Positions 8,069-15,201 of a stretch of DNA of 64,000 nucleotides are shown one piece after another (position 1 is the first letter of the stretch; each line of letters starts with the position of its first letter). The stretch comes from Solibacteraceae bacterium (GTDB taxonomy: Bacteria > Acidobacteriota > Terriglobia > Bryobacterales > Bryobacteraceae): positions 124,001 through 188,000 of the forward strand of contig JALSRK010000076.1 in NCBI GenBank assembly GCA_026984795.1, in the 5' to 3' direction. The position numbers were made by a program, and so were the translations under genes. The notes below the pieces were generated by a model. The model saw only the letters and a list, made by a program, of their open reading frames with translations. It was not told the DNA's origin and did not search any database.

Positions 8069-10011
8069 GGCCTTCCCTCCGGGGACGTGAACCGCAAGCC
8101 GACCGCGAGCACATTCGCGGTGTAGTTCCGGATCGCGGCGTTGCGCTCGTCGTAGGAGTAACGCCGCCAATCGGTCTCGAACGAGACGGTGCGCGTGAAG
8201 CGCACGGAGAAGCCGGCCCGGACTACATCGAAGGTCAATGGGAACGATTCACCGGTGTCACGGGTGTAATCATATCCCACGCGGAAGCTGACCCGGTCCC
8301 CGATGGGGACCTCGACGGCGGAATTCAGCAGGTGCATGTTCGCCTCATAGAGTGAGACGCCGCGAGTGAGTTCGGAGAGGGCGTAGAAGACGATGTCCGT
8401 GGTGGTGTGCAGCCGAAGATAGTTGTATCCGGCACTGACGAGTACACGCTCGGCGGGGACGTAGACAGCCTGAACGCCAGCCTGCCGGTTGTCGAGGTCG
8501 TAGTTGACATCCGGCGTGTCGTTCCGGTTGTCCTCGAACAAGGCGCTGCCGGTGATGGTAAGCGCGGAGACGGGGCGGAGGCTTCCCTGGATGCGCCAGC
8601 GCATCGTCGAGAGCGGATCGATGCGGTTGAAGGCCGTGGAAGCGGTCCCTTTTTCAAAGCTCGCCCGGAGGCGTCCTTTGGCGCTGGGCCGCCAAATGAC
8701 GCCGCCGCCGCCGTCGTGGCCGATGGTGACGACCGGGCGGGGGCTGGTTCCGGCGGGGCCGAAAGCCATGTGGCGGTCGCGGTAACGATAGCTGCCGAAC
8801 AGGGCGAAAGTCGGATGCACGGAAAACTCCAGTTCGGCTTCATTGCGCGCCAGGCGGTAGTCGGTGATGGTGCCGCCGGCGGCCTCGACGGGCAAATCGA
8901 TGGAGCCCCCCAGCATCTCGTCGATGAGCCGGACGACCCCACTGGTGGTGAGGAAACCGGTCAGCGTGTATTTCTCGTATACAAAGCGGTGATGGAAGGT
9001 CAGGCGGTCCGTGAGGTCGGCCGACTGGGAAAAACCGAAATTGTGGGTGGGCTTCTCACTGGTTCCCGAGGAACTGATCAATTGACGCACGGGGAACTGT
9101 CCCTGGCCGACACGGACCAGGAGATCATCCCAGCGGGAGACATCGAGGTCGGCACTGGAATAGAGGTAGCGGGCGGTCAGGTCGTACCGGCGGTTGGGCC
9201 TCCAGGCGCCCAGGAAGCGGGATGTGGAAGTGGAGATCCGGGAAGGGACATTCCGGACGCCGCCGGCGAGAGTGTTGCCCCGGAACCCCACCGATTGATC
9301 GCCGTTGGGTAATAATTGCTGGTCATCCTTGAAACGGATATGGGACTGGATGAACCGCAGCGAGACGGTGCGCGTCCTCAATTTCGCCCCGCCGAAGACT
9401 TCGTCCGAAGAGAGCCGGCGCGGGTAGGAGACCGGGAAAGCGTCGAAGCCCAGATCCTGGGAGGTGAACCGCGTCCCGTAGAGCTGGTTACGGCGGTAGC
9501 CGAGGATCGGGGAGAAGGTGCGGCCGGGTAGCAGCTCGAGCCCGAAGCGGAAGCTGCGCCCTACAGAATCCTCGGGATGCCAGCCGGCGGCGAATTCCGG
9601 AAGCCCGAAGAAGTAGTTGAACTTCCGGTAGCTGCCGGTGAAGTCGTAGAGCTTGCGCTTGGTAAGCCGCAACGTGGCCCGCTGGTAAGGGCTGGAATCG
9701 CCGAAGCCGAAGGCACTGAGGTTGAAGAAGTCGAACTTACCGCCGCCGGCTACCGGCCGGACGTCCAGCAGGACGGCCCCGGTGTTGAAGCCGGAACGGA
9801 GATTGCGTTCGGTCCGGAACTTGTCGCGGTTGCCGTCAACGTCGAGGAAGACGCCGCCGGCCGCGAAGTCATAAGTAGTCTCGTACCCCCGGGCCGCCGC
9901 AGGAGGCGGGTCGGAAACGGCCGTCCCTCCGACCGGGGCTTGCGCGGCGGCGGTGAGGGCCGCCGCCGCGCTCGCCACAGCGAGAGAGAGTATCCGCCTG
10001 TGGCCCCTCAT
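8065..10011 (-). CDS. MtrB/PioB-family outer-membrane barrel
   Basis: A 648-residue protein with a signal peptide (MRGHRRILSLAVASAAAALT) and a long series of alternating amphipathic strands ending in VLAVGLRF plus a short tail, as expected for a large beta-barrel. It is assigned to the decaheme-associated MtrB/PioB family because of size, barrel character and direct coupling to a ten-heme MtrA/DmsE-like gene. In known conduits the barrel is a sheath that inserts the decaheme cytochrome through the outer membrane. I see no N-terminal CxxC of the kind found in Shewanella MtrB. The start is the ATG at 10011; a GTG at 10023 is possible and neither has a clear ribosome site. The octaheme gene ends 33 bases upstream. 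Confidence 0.8.
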   Translation of the reverse strand: MRGHRRILSLAVASAAAALTAAAQAPVGGTAVSDPPPAAARGYETTYDFAAGGVFLDVDGNRDKFRTERNLRSGFNTGAVLLDVRPVAGGGKFDFFNLSAFGFGDSSPYQRATLRLTKRKLYDFTGSYRKFNYFFGLPEFAAGWHPEDSVGRSFRFGLELLPGRTFSPILGYRRNQLYGTRFTSQDLGFDAFPVSYPRRLSSDEVFGGAKLRTRTVSLRFIQSHIRFKDDQQLLPNGDQSVGFRGNTLAGGVRNVPSRISTSTSRFLGAWRPNRRYDLTARYLYSSADLDVSRWDDLLVRVGQGQFPVRQLISSSGTSEKPTHNFGFSQSADLTDRLTFHHRFVYEKYTLTGFLTTSGVVRLIDEMLGGSIDLPVEAAGGTITDYRLARNEAELEFSVHPTFALFGSYRYRDRHMAFGPAGTSPRPVVTIGHDGGGGVIWRPSAKGRLRASFEKGTASTAFNRIDPLSTMRWRIQGSLRPVSALTITGSALFEDNRNDTPDVNYDLDNRQAGVQAVYVPAERVLVSAGYNYLRLHTTTDIVFYALSELTRGVSLYEANMHLLNSAVEVPIGDRVSFRVGYDYTRDTGESFPLTFDVVRAGFSVRFTRTVSFETDWRRYSYDERNAAIRNYTANVLAVGLRFTSPEGRP

Positions 10012-10044
10012 AGCAGCACCCACGATGTGCTGAACCGGAGGGGC

Positions 10045-11778
10045 TTACTGCCCTTCCTCGTGTTCTTCCCCGACAGTGTGCTTCCACCATATGCCGTCCG
10101 GCCCGTAGTACTGCATGAGCCATTGGGCCAGGCTGACGTCCGCCGGTTCGGTCCAGTTGGTGAGGCTGGTATCCTCAGGCAGACCGAAAGCGGGGTTCAG
10201 CCCGCGGTGGCAGCGGACGGCGCAGGCGTTGGGCATCCCGCCCTCATCTTGATACATCAGGGTCTTTTCGGGCGGGATCGGCTCGAAGGTATGCGAGCGG
10301 ATGTCATAAGGCACGGCCGACTTGGCTACCTTCGGCATGTGGCATTCGATGCACCGGCTCAAGCCCAACTGCCGTTCCGGCTCGTACGGATGGTGGGTGT
10401 GGGCACGAACCACTTTGGCGATCTTGTCGCGGTTCTGCTCGTAGTTGGCGATGTCCTCCTTGGTGAGCGTTTCGAAGTCCCCGTGGGTGGCGTGGCAAGC
10501 CAGACACAAGGTGTCGTTGTCTACCTCGGTGGGAATGACGACGCCGTCGGACTCGATCTCGGTGACGGCGTGATGCTCCTCGGTGTTGTGAACGTCGTGG
10601 CACTCGAAGCAGGTGACCTTGTGGAAGGGGAACGTGGGCTTGTTCGACTCGAGGAACTCGAGATACTGCTGGCGATGTTTCGTGGGAGTTACGCCGTCCG
10701 GCCAGCGGCCCGGCGCCGGATCGAAGAAGCGGTCAAGGTCTTCGCCGAGAGCTGAGGCATAAGCAACCTTCGCCGTTTCGTCGTAAGGATAGTCGAAGGT
10801 GTGTCCCGGAACGCTCTTGCCGCGGGTATGGCAGGAGCCGCACAGTGCGTTCGCCTGCTCCGGCGTCCAGTCATCTTTGGGATTGATGATCTGTTCCGGA
10901 TCGCCCCGGCCGAGGATATGCATGCTGCCCGGCCCGTGGCAGCGCTCGCAGCCGGTGTTGATCTGTTCCTTGATCCGGTCGCCGTTGAAGTCGTAGTAGT
11001 GGGGATCGTTGGGGAAATAGAGCGTGGCCACCGGGGCCTGGGCCCGCCATTCGCCGTTGCCGTCCTGCCAGACGGCCAGGCCGGTGAAGTGGCAGCCGGC
11101 GCAACCCCGGTCGAACGACTTGCCTTTCGCTGCGACGTCCTTGGTCGTCGTATTGGAATTGAACAGCGGCTGGCCGTTCTCGTCCCACCAGTGCTCGGGG
11201 TGGAACGGGACGTACTCGTGGACTTTCTCGTTGTACTGGACCGGGCTCATGTAATGGCCCGCCGAGAGTCCGTCAGGACGGTCGGTTACCGGAATCCTCA
11301 CTACGAAGCGCTGCTTCCAGTAGCCGCTGCCGCCGTAGGCGAATTTCACCGGCATGGTGAGTTCGCCGACCTGGATCTGGTAGCCGTTCTGGTCGTCGTA
11401 CTTGAGGATCGGCGCGTTCGGCTTGTACTTGTCGAAGGCGCTCGAGATCTGGTTGAAGTCCAGGCCTTCCACGAAGTCGTCGATGCCGTTCTGGTTGTAG
11501 TCCACGACGACTCCGTGCTTGATCTGCATGCTGAAGGCCGAGGTGTCGGTGACCTTGAAGGCGGTGGCGTGGAGGGATTCCCGCCAGCCCACCTCGTCTT
11601 CGTGGCAGGCCAGACACATCTCTGAGCCGACGTACATCTTCGACTCAGCGGCGCTCTGGCCGTAGTAGCGGAGCAGGATGTCCGCCATTGCGCGAGCTTT
11701 GTATTCGTCCACCTTCGCTGCACTGAGCTGGGGAACGAAGGACAGCGTGACAACCGCAAATAGTAGTGTCCGTTTCAT
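10045..11778 (-). CDS. Octaheme c-type cytochrome
   Basis: A 577-residue secreted protein (MKRTLLFAVVTLSFVPQLSA signal, no lipobox) with seven canonical heme motifs (CLACH, CAGCH, CERCH, CGSCH, CFECH, CLACH, CIECH) and one CX3CH motif, CAVRCH at residues 519-524. Many extra histidines (AHTHHPYEPE, EHHAVTE) could be distal ligands. DYNQNGIDDFVEG near residue 90 resembles a calcium-binding Asp/Asn loop. It precedes the barrel and decaheme genes, and its ATG overlaps the stop of the gene before it (ATGA). AGGAGC lies 8 bases upstream. It could be the outer-surface or periplasmic partner of the conduit, replacing MtrC or a periplasmic donor; the sequence does not decide which side. A multiheme enzyme such as a reductase is an alternative. 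Confidence 0.85.
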   Translation of the reverse strand: MKRTLLFAVVTLSFVPQLSAAKVDEYKARAMADILLRYYGQSAAESKMYVGSEMCLACHEDEVGWRESLHATAFKVTDTSAFSMQIKHGVVVDYNQNGIDDFVEGLDFNQISSAFDKYKPNAPILKYDDQNGYQIQVGELTMPVKFAYGGSGYWKQRFVVRIPVTDRPDGLSAGHYMSPVQYNEKVHEYVPFHPEHWWDENGQPLFNSNTTTKDVAAKGKSFDRGCAGCHFTGLAVWQDGNGEWRAQAPVATLYFPNDPHYYDFNGDRIKEQINTGCERCHGPGSMHILGRGDPEQIINPKDDWTPEQANALCGSCHTRGKSVPGHTFDYPYDETAKVAYASALGEDLDRFFDPAPGRWPDGVTPTKHRQQYLEFLESNKPTFPFHKVTCFECHDVHNTEEHHAVTEIESDGVVIPTEVDNDTLCLACHATHGDFETLTKEDIANYEQNRDKIAKVVRAHTHHPYEPERQLGLSRCIECHMPKVAKSAVPYDIRSHTFEPIPPEKTLMYQDEGGMPNACAVRCHRGLNPAFGLPEDTSLTNWTEPADVSLAQWLMQYYGPDGIWWKHTVGEEHEEGQ

Positions 11779-12251
11779 CTTGACTGCTCCTTGGAAAGGC
11801 CAAACACCGGACTGTTGGAGTCCGGCCGGCGGTCTCTCTCAACCCGCACTGTTTGTGACGGGTCTACAAAAAAGTAGCGTTGGACCGATCCCGATACCGG
11901 ATCCGCGAAACAAGCGAATCCTGTCCCCTCTCCAATCCGGCAATCGATCGTGTAGGCATCCGCTGCGACCCGGGGCCACTTCGGGTCCAAGTACCCTTTT
12001 GATTTCAGCTCCTCCGGCTCCGCGTACCGGCCGTTGTCGGTGAAGTAAGCCAGCGAGACGGCCGCAAAAACGCGGAGCGCTTGCACGGCGGCGAGCTCTT
12101 GCGGACTCAGTTGTTTTTGAGCTTCCAGGATCTGCTGTACCCCAGGCGAAATGGGCAAGCCCGGCTGAGCGGTGCGCAGAGCGAGCCCGGCCGCCACGAC
12201 GACGGCGGCCAAGCCGACTGCCAGGCCCAGATATCGACGCTTCATCGCCAT
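11775..12251 (-). CDS. Pilin-like protein on an N-terminal membrane anchor
   Basis: A 158-residue protein. Residues about 4-26 form one hydrophobic helix (YLGLAVGLAAVVVAAGLAL) after MAMKRR. The rest resembles the globular part of type IV pilin/pseudopilin-like proteins of this phylum: ALRVFAAVSLAYFTDNGRYA (helix, then YFTDNGRYA), a central loop with two cysteines, and RYFFVDPSQTVRVERD near the end. No prepilin peptidase site (G-F-T-L-x-E) is present, so it is not a classical pilin. It is the first gene of the porin-cytochrome operon and overlaps the octaheme gene by ATGA. The ATG at 12245 has slightly better spacing to GAGGGG than the one at 12251. The assignment rests on pattern recognition; function is unknown. 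Confidence 0.65.
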   Translation of the reverse strand: MAMKRRYLGLAVGLAAVVVAAGLALRTAQPGLPISPGVQQILEAQKQLSPQELAAVQALRVFAAVSLAYFTDNGRYAEPEELKSKGYLDPKWPRVAADAYTIDCRIGEGTGFACFADPVSGSVQRYFFVDPSQTVRVERDRRPDSNSPVFGLSKEQSR

Positions 12252-12265
12252 CCCCTCTCAGTTTG

Positions 12266-12288
12266 TACCATTCATTACTGGAGTGGTA
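12266..12288. promoter_or_regulatory. Imperfect inverted repeat in operon leader
   Basis: TACCATT (12266-12272) and AGTGGTA (12282-12288) are inverted copies matching at 6 of 7 positions, 9 bases apart. They lie between the predicted transcription start and the first ATG of the electron-transfer operon, where a repressor could act. Suggestive only. Confidence 0.25.
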
Positions 12289-12305
12289 ATCAATACCAAG
12301 ATAGT

Positions 12306-12334
12306 ATTTTAAGATCTGCTTGACTGGAATGCAA
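12306..12334 (-). promoter_or_regulatory. Probable promoter of the porin-cytochrome operon
   Basis: On the minus strand TTGCAT (12329-12334) and TAAAAT (12306-12311) are separated by 17 bases in a locally AT-rich stretch. The -10 box is close to consensus; the -35 box keeps only TTG. The predicted start is near 12299, about 50 bases before the first gene. Confidence 0.4.
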
Positions 12335-12587
12335 GTGAAAAATGTGTGGCTCGTCCGGGTGGGGAGTTGAGACGCTCTCCAAAACGCGCCATCCACTGGC
12401 GGGCTGGGGAGGATCTAGCGTAGATACAACAGGTTAGCCGCACCTTTGGGGGCGGTCCCTGGCAGGGATCGGATGCGGGCGGGGCTTGGCGCCGCCTCCT
12501 TGCGGCAGCCTCTTCCGGGGCCCGGCCCTGGAGCTCTGGACATTGTTGACTGGTTTTGTTTCCGCCCGTGTCCGACAATAGAAGGAG

Positions 12588-13766
12588 GTGAAGCGTTTGC
12601 TCATCGGCGGGACGACGGCCGCGCTGCTTGTGGCGGCGGCTTGGGGATACGTCCGCCTGCGGCCGGAGCTTTTGGATCTCCATCCACGGGCGCGAACGCC
12701 TGTGGTGGAATTCGACAGCCGGGGGGCAGCCGTCCGGATCCCGGGTGGGGCGGTGGTGGCGGTGGCGGCGGTCTTCGACGACGAGCTGTATGCCTACTTC
12801 AACTTCGATTACTTGCGGTCGCGGCGGGCCGTGCAGCCGGTGGAAGTGCTGCTGACGTCGCGGGTGCGGGAGGGGCGCCGCGAGTATCCGGTGATTCTTC
12901 ATGCCGGCGACGACCTGCTGGCGGCGGTTCCTGTACTGGAGAGGCTGCGGCGCCAGGGTTACATCCCGGGCTACGAAATCCGCTTTGTGCCGCGTGATCT
13001 CCTCCAGGATTACCGCAGCCAGACGCGGGTTTTTGTCACAGCCTACAATCTCCCCGTGCGGCAGCGGCTGGAGCGGCTGAGCCGGCGGGAGCGGCTGGAG
13101 ATCGTCAAGCGGTTCGTGCTGTTCAAGTCGCGCACCGACCCGCGGGTGCGCAAAGGACTGACGCCCCAGCCCCCGAGGCTGACCGACGAAGAGGCCGAAC
13201 GCCTGGCCGGAGACATCCTCACCGTCGCCGACTTCTTCTGGCTGCCGCTCGACGTCTTCCTGGGCATCGGGGCGATGGAGAACAATTACATGGACGTCGA
13301 GGGCGACCTCCAGCACGCGGTCTGGAAGCGGCGGGCCGAGCCGGGCGACATCGTGCTGCGGCGGCGGGGCGGCCGGGTGCTGGTGCGGAATACGGCCCAG
13401 GGCGTCTGGCAGATCACCCGGGAGACGCTGCGCTACGCCCACAAGCTGTACCTGAAAAGCGACTGGGACTTCTCAGCGCTGCCCGAGCACCTGCGGCCGC
13501 CGCGGGAGCTGGACTTCGACGGGCTCACCGCCGGTCAACTGACGACCTACGCGGGCCTCCTGTTCCGGGACCTGCTCGACCGCTTCGGCGGCGACGTGGC
13601 CCGGGCGGTGGGGGCCTACAACGGCGGTCCGGGCAATCCCAACATGCGCTACGAGGCGGGCGTGCGGATGGTGGCCAACTACGCCCGGCGCGTGGTGGAG
13701 CAAGCGGCGCGTTTCGACGGCCGCCCGGCGGCGGAGATGCAGTTCCTGATGCCGCCCAGGCAGTGA
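12588..13766 (+). CDS. Lytic transglycosylase, SLT domain
   Basis: A 392-residue protein with an N-terminal hydrophobic anchor or signal (LLIGGTTAALLVAAAWGYV). The C-terminal half is a soluble-lytic-transglycosylase domain: LGIGAMENNY carries the putative catalytic Glu, GVWQITRETLRYA follows, and AVGAYNGGPGNPN is the classic AYNGG motif. Such enzymes cleave peptidoglycan glycan strands with 1,6-anhydro product formation. The N-terminal 180 residues are not recognised. The start is uncertain: GTG at 12588 gives a normal MKR signal but lies inside the near-perfect ribosome site AAGGAGGTGA. TTG at 12597 has ideal spacing but loses the basic residues. It is a single gene that converges on the DUF1501 gene. 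Confidence 0.82.
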   Translation: MKRLLIGGTTAALLVAAAWGYVRLRPELLDLHPRARTPVVEFDSRGAAVRIPGGAVVAVAAVFDDELYAYFNFDYLRSRRAVQPVEVLLTSRVREGRREYPVILHAGDDLLAAVPVLERLRRQGYIPGYEIRFVPRDLLQDYRSQTRVFVTAYNLPVRQRLERLSRRERLEIVKRFVLFKSRTDPRVRKGLTPQPPRLTDEEAERLAGDILTVADFFWLPLDVFLGIGAMENNYMDVEGDLQHAVWKRRAEPGDIVLRRRGGRVLVRNTAQGVWQITRETLRYAHKLYLKSDWDFSALPEHLRPPRELDFDGLTAGQLTTYAGLLFRDLLDRFGGDVARAVGAYNGGPGNPNMRYEAGVRMVANYARRVVEQAARFDGRPAAEMQFLMPPRQ

Positions 13767-13782
13767 GCCCCGGGGGCCGGCC

Positions 13783-15189
13783 TCAGGCCCACAATTCGTC
13801 GATGGGGCCGTAGACGTCGTCCTTGGACTTGGGCACGTACTCGAAACCGCGGCCGAAGGGGTCGTCGTAGCGGACGTTGGTCCAGGTGATGCCGAGGGCC
13901 GAGTAGATGGTCGCTTCGATGTCCTCGATGCGCACCTCGCGGTCGCGATGCCAGCCGGGTTCCACGGTGTAAGCCCCGGTGGGATCAGTGGCGCCGATGA
14001 CCTTGCCGCCGGTGACGCCGGCGCCGCCGAAGACGGAGAACTGCTGCCGGTGGTGGTCGCGTCCCTGTTGGGACGAGAGCCCGCCCACCGTCCGGCCGAA
14101 TTCGCCCATCACGACGAGCAGGGTTTCCTCCCACAGGCCGCTGCCCTTCAGATCCTCGATCAAAGCCGCGAGACCCGCGTCGAGCGCCGACGCCATGCGG
14201 GGCAGGCGGCCGGCGACGTTGGGGTTGTAGATGTCCCGGTGGTGGTCCCAGCCATTGAAGACGATCTGAATGTAGCGGGTGCCGCGGTTGGCCTGGAGCA
14301 CCTGTTTGGCGATGAGGCAGGCATTTCCGAACTCGGTGCCGCCGTAGCGCTCGCTGTCTTCTTCAGTGAAGGCGAATGCCTGCTCGACCACCGGGTTGTA
14401 CATGAGGTGCCGGGCGGCCTCGTAGAAGCCCTCGACGTCCACCGCCGGGCGCCCGAGGGCTTTGGCGCGTTCGGAAGCGGCGCGAAGGGACTCGAGCAAG
14501 GCGTAGCGCTCCTCGAAACGGACGCGGCCGCCCTCGGCCGGATGCTCGGTGCCGCCCAGGCCTTCCGGTTCAGGCTGGATCTTCAGGGGAGCGAACTTCG
14601 AGGGCAGGTAGCCGGGGCCGGCTACCCGTTTGGCGTTCAGGGCCAGGAAGCCGGGGAAGATGTCGTCTACCGACCGCTCGGGTTCCTTTTCGATGGCTAC
14701 GATGCTGCCGATGTTGGGGGCCACCGCGCCCAGTGCCGCCGCTGGGTTGCGGCCGATCTGCACCCAGGTCTGCATGCCGCTGTGCTGGAGGGCCCAGGAG
14801 TAGACCGAGCGGACGATAGCGATGTCGCCGAGGCGCTCGGCGAGCCGAGGCATCAGGCCCGCGGGCCAGGTGACGCCGCCGATCGTCTCCGGCGCGAAGG
14901 AATCCGGCGTGACGCCCTCGACGTGCTTGTAGTCGAAAGTGTCGATGTGGCTTGGGGCGCCGGCCAGCAGGACGAAGATGACGTTGCGGGCCGTGTTCCG
15001 GGTCTCAACCTCGGCCCACGGCACGACGTCGCCGCCCGCCCGGGCCCGGAGCGGGAGGAAGCACGCCGAGACGCCCGCCGCGGCGAGCTTCAGAAATCCC
15101 CGCCGGGACAAATGGGGCCGCAGATAGAAGGGAACGTGGGGGTGCGGCCAACGCTCCAGGTACTTTTCGAATCTTTCCTTACCGGTCAT
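13783..15189 (-). CDS. DUF1501 (sulfatase-like) protein, Tat signal
   Basis: A 468-residue exported protein. LSRRGFLKLAAAGVSACFLP near residue 28 is a twin-arginine signal placed after a short N-terminal extension, as usual for DUF1501. The body shows the family pattern: NVIFVLLAGAPSHIDTFDY, WPAGLMPRLAERLGDIAIVR, VVMGEFGRTVG and the C-terminal IYSALGITW. DUF1501 resembles the alkaline-phosphatase/sulfatase superfamily, but no enzyme activity is established. It starts 12 bases after the DUF1549 gene, the pairing seen in Planctomycetes and Solibacter, with GAGGGG upstream of the ATG. The two probably work together on the cell surface or in the periplasm. Confidence 0.88.
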   Translation of the reverse strand: MTGKERFEKYLERWPHPHVPFYLRPHLSRRGFLKLAAAGVSACFLPLRARAGGDVVPWAEVETRNTARNVIFVLLAGAPSHIDTFDYKHVEGVTPDSFAPETIGGVTWPAGLMPRLAERLGDIAIVRSVYSWALQHSGMQTWVQIGRNPAAALGAVAPNIGSIVAIEKEPERSVDDIFPGFLALNAKRVAGPGYLPSKFAPLKIQPEPEGLGGTEHPAEGGRVRFEERYALLESLRAASERAKALGRPAVDVEGFYEAARHLMYNPVVEQAFAFTEEDSERYGGTEFGNACLIAKQVLQANRGTRYIQIVFNGWDHHRDIYNPNVAGRLPRMASALDAGLAALIEDLKGSGLWEETLLVVMGEFGRTVGGLSSQQGRDHHRQQFSVFGGAGVTGGKVIGATDPTGAYTVEPGWHRDREVRIEDIEATIYSALGITWTNVRYDDPFGRGFEYVPKSKDDVYGPIDELWA

Positions 15190-15201
15190 TGTCTCAGCCC
15201 C

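Larger units (their letters stand above)
12252..12587. other. Divergent intergenic region
   Basis: The left 90 bases hold the promoter and inverted repeat of the minus-strand electron-transfer operon. The right part (about 12340-12587) is GC-rich with no RNA gene or convincing frame. It ends in a strong ribosome-binding site, AAGGAGGTGA, for the transglycosylase. Confidence 0.5.

Noticed and set aside
6629-8125. 498-codon plus-strand frame across the regulator and decaheme genes
   Set aside because: It spans two well-supported minus-strand genes and their gap, has no ribosome site and no domain.
10045-11778. Octaheme protein as a standard nitrite/hydroxylamine/tetrathionate reductase
   Set aside because: No CxxCK catalytic heme motif is present and the length, motif spacing and operon with a barrel and decaheme fit an electron-transfer partner better; an enzymatic role is not excluded.
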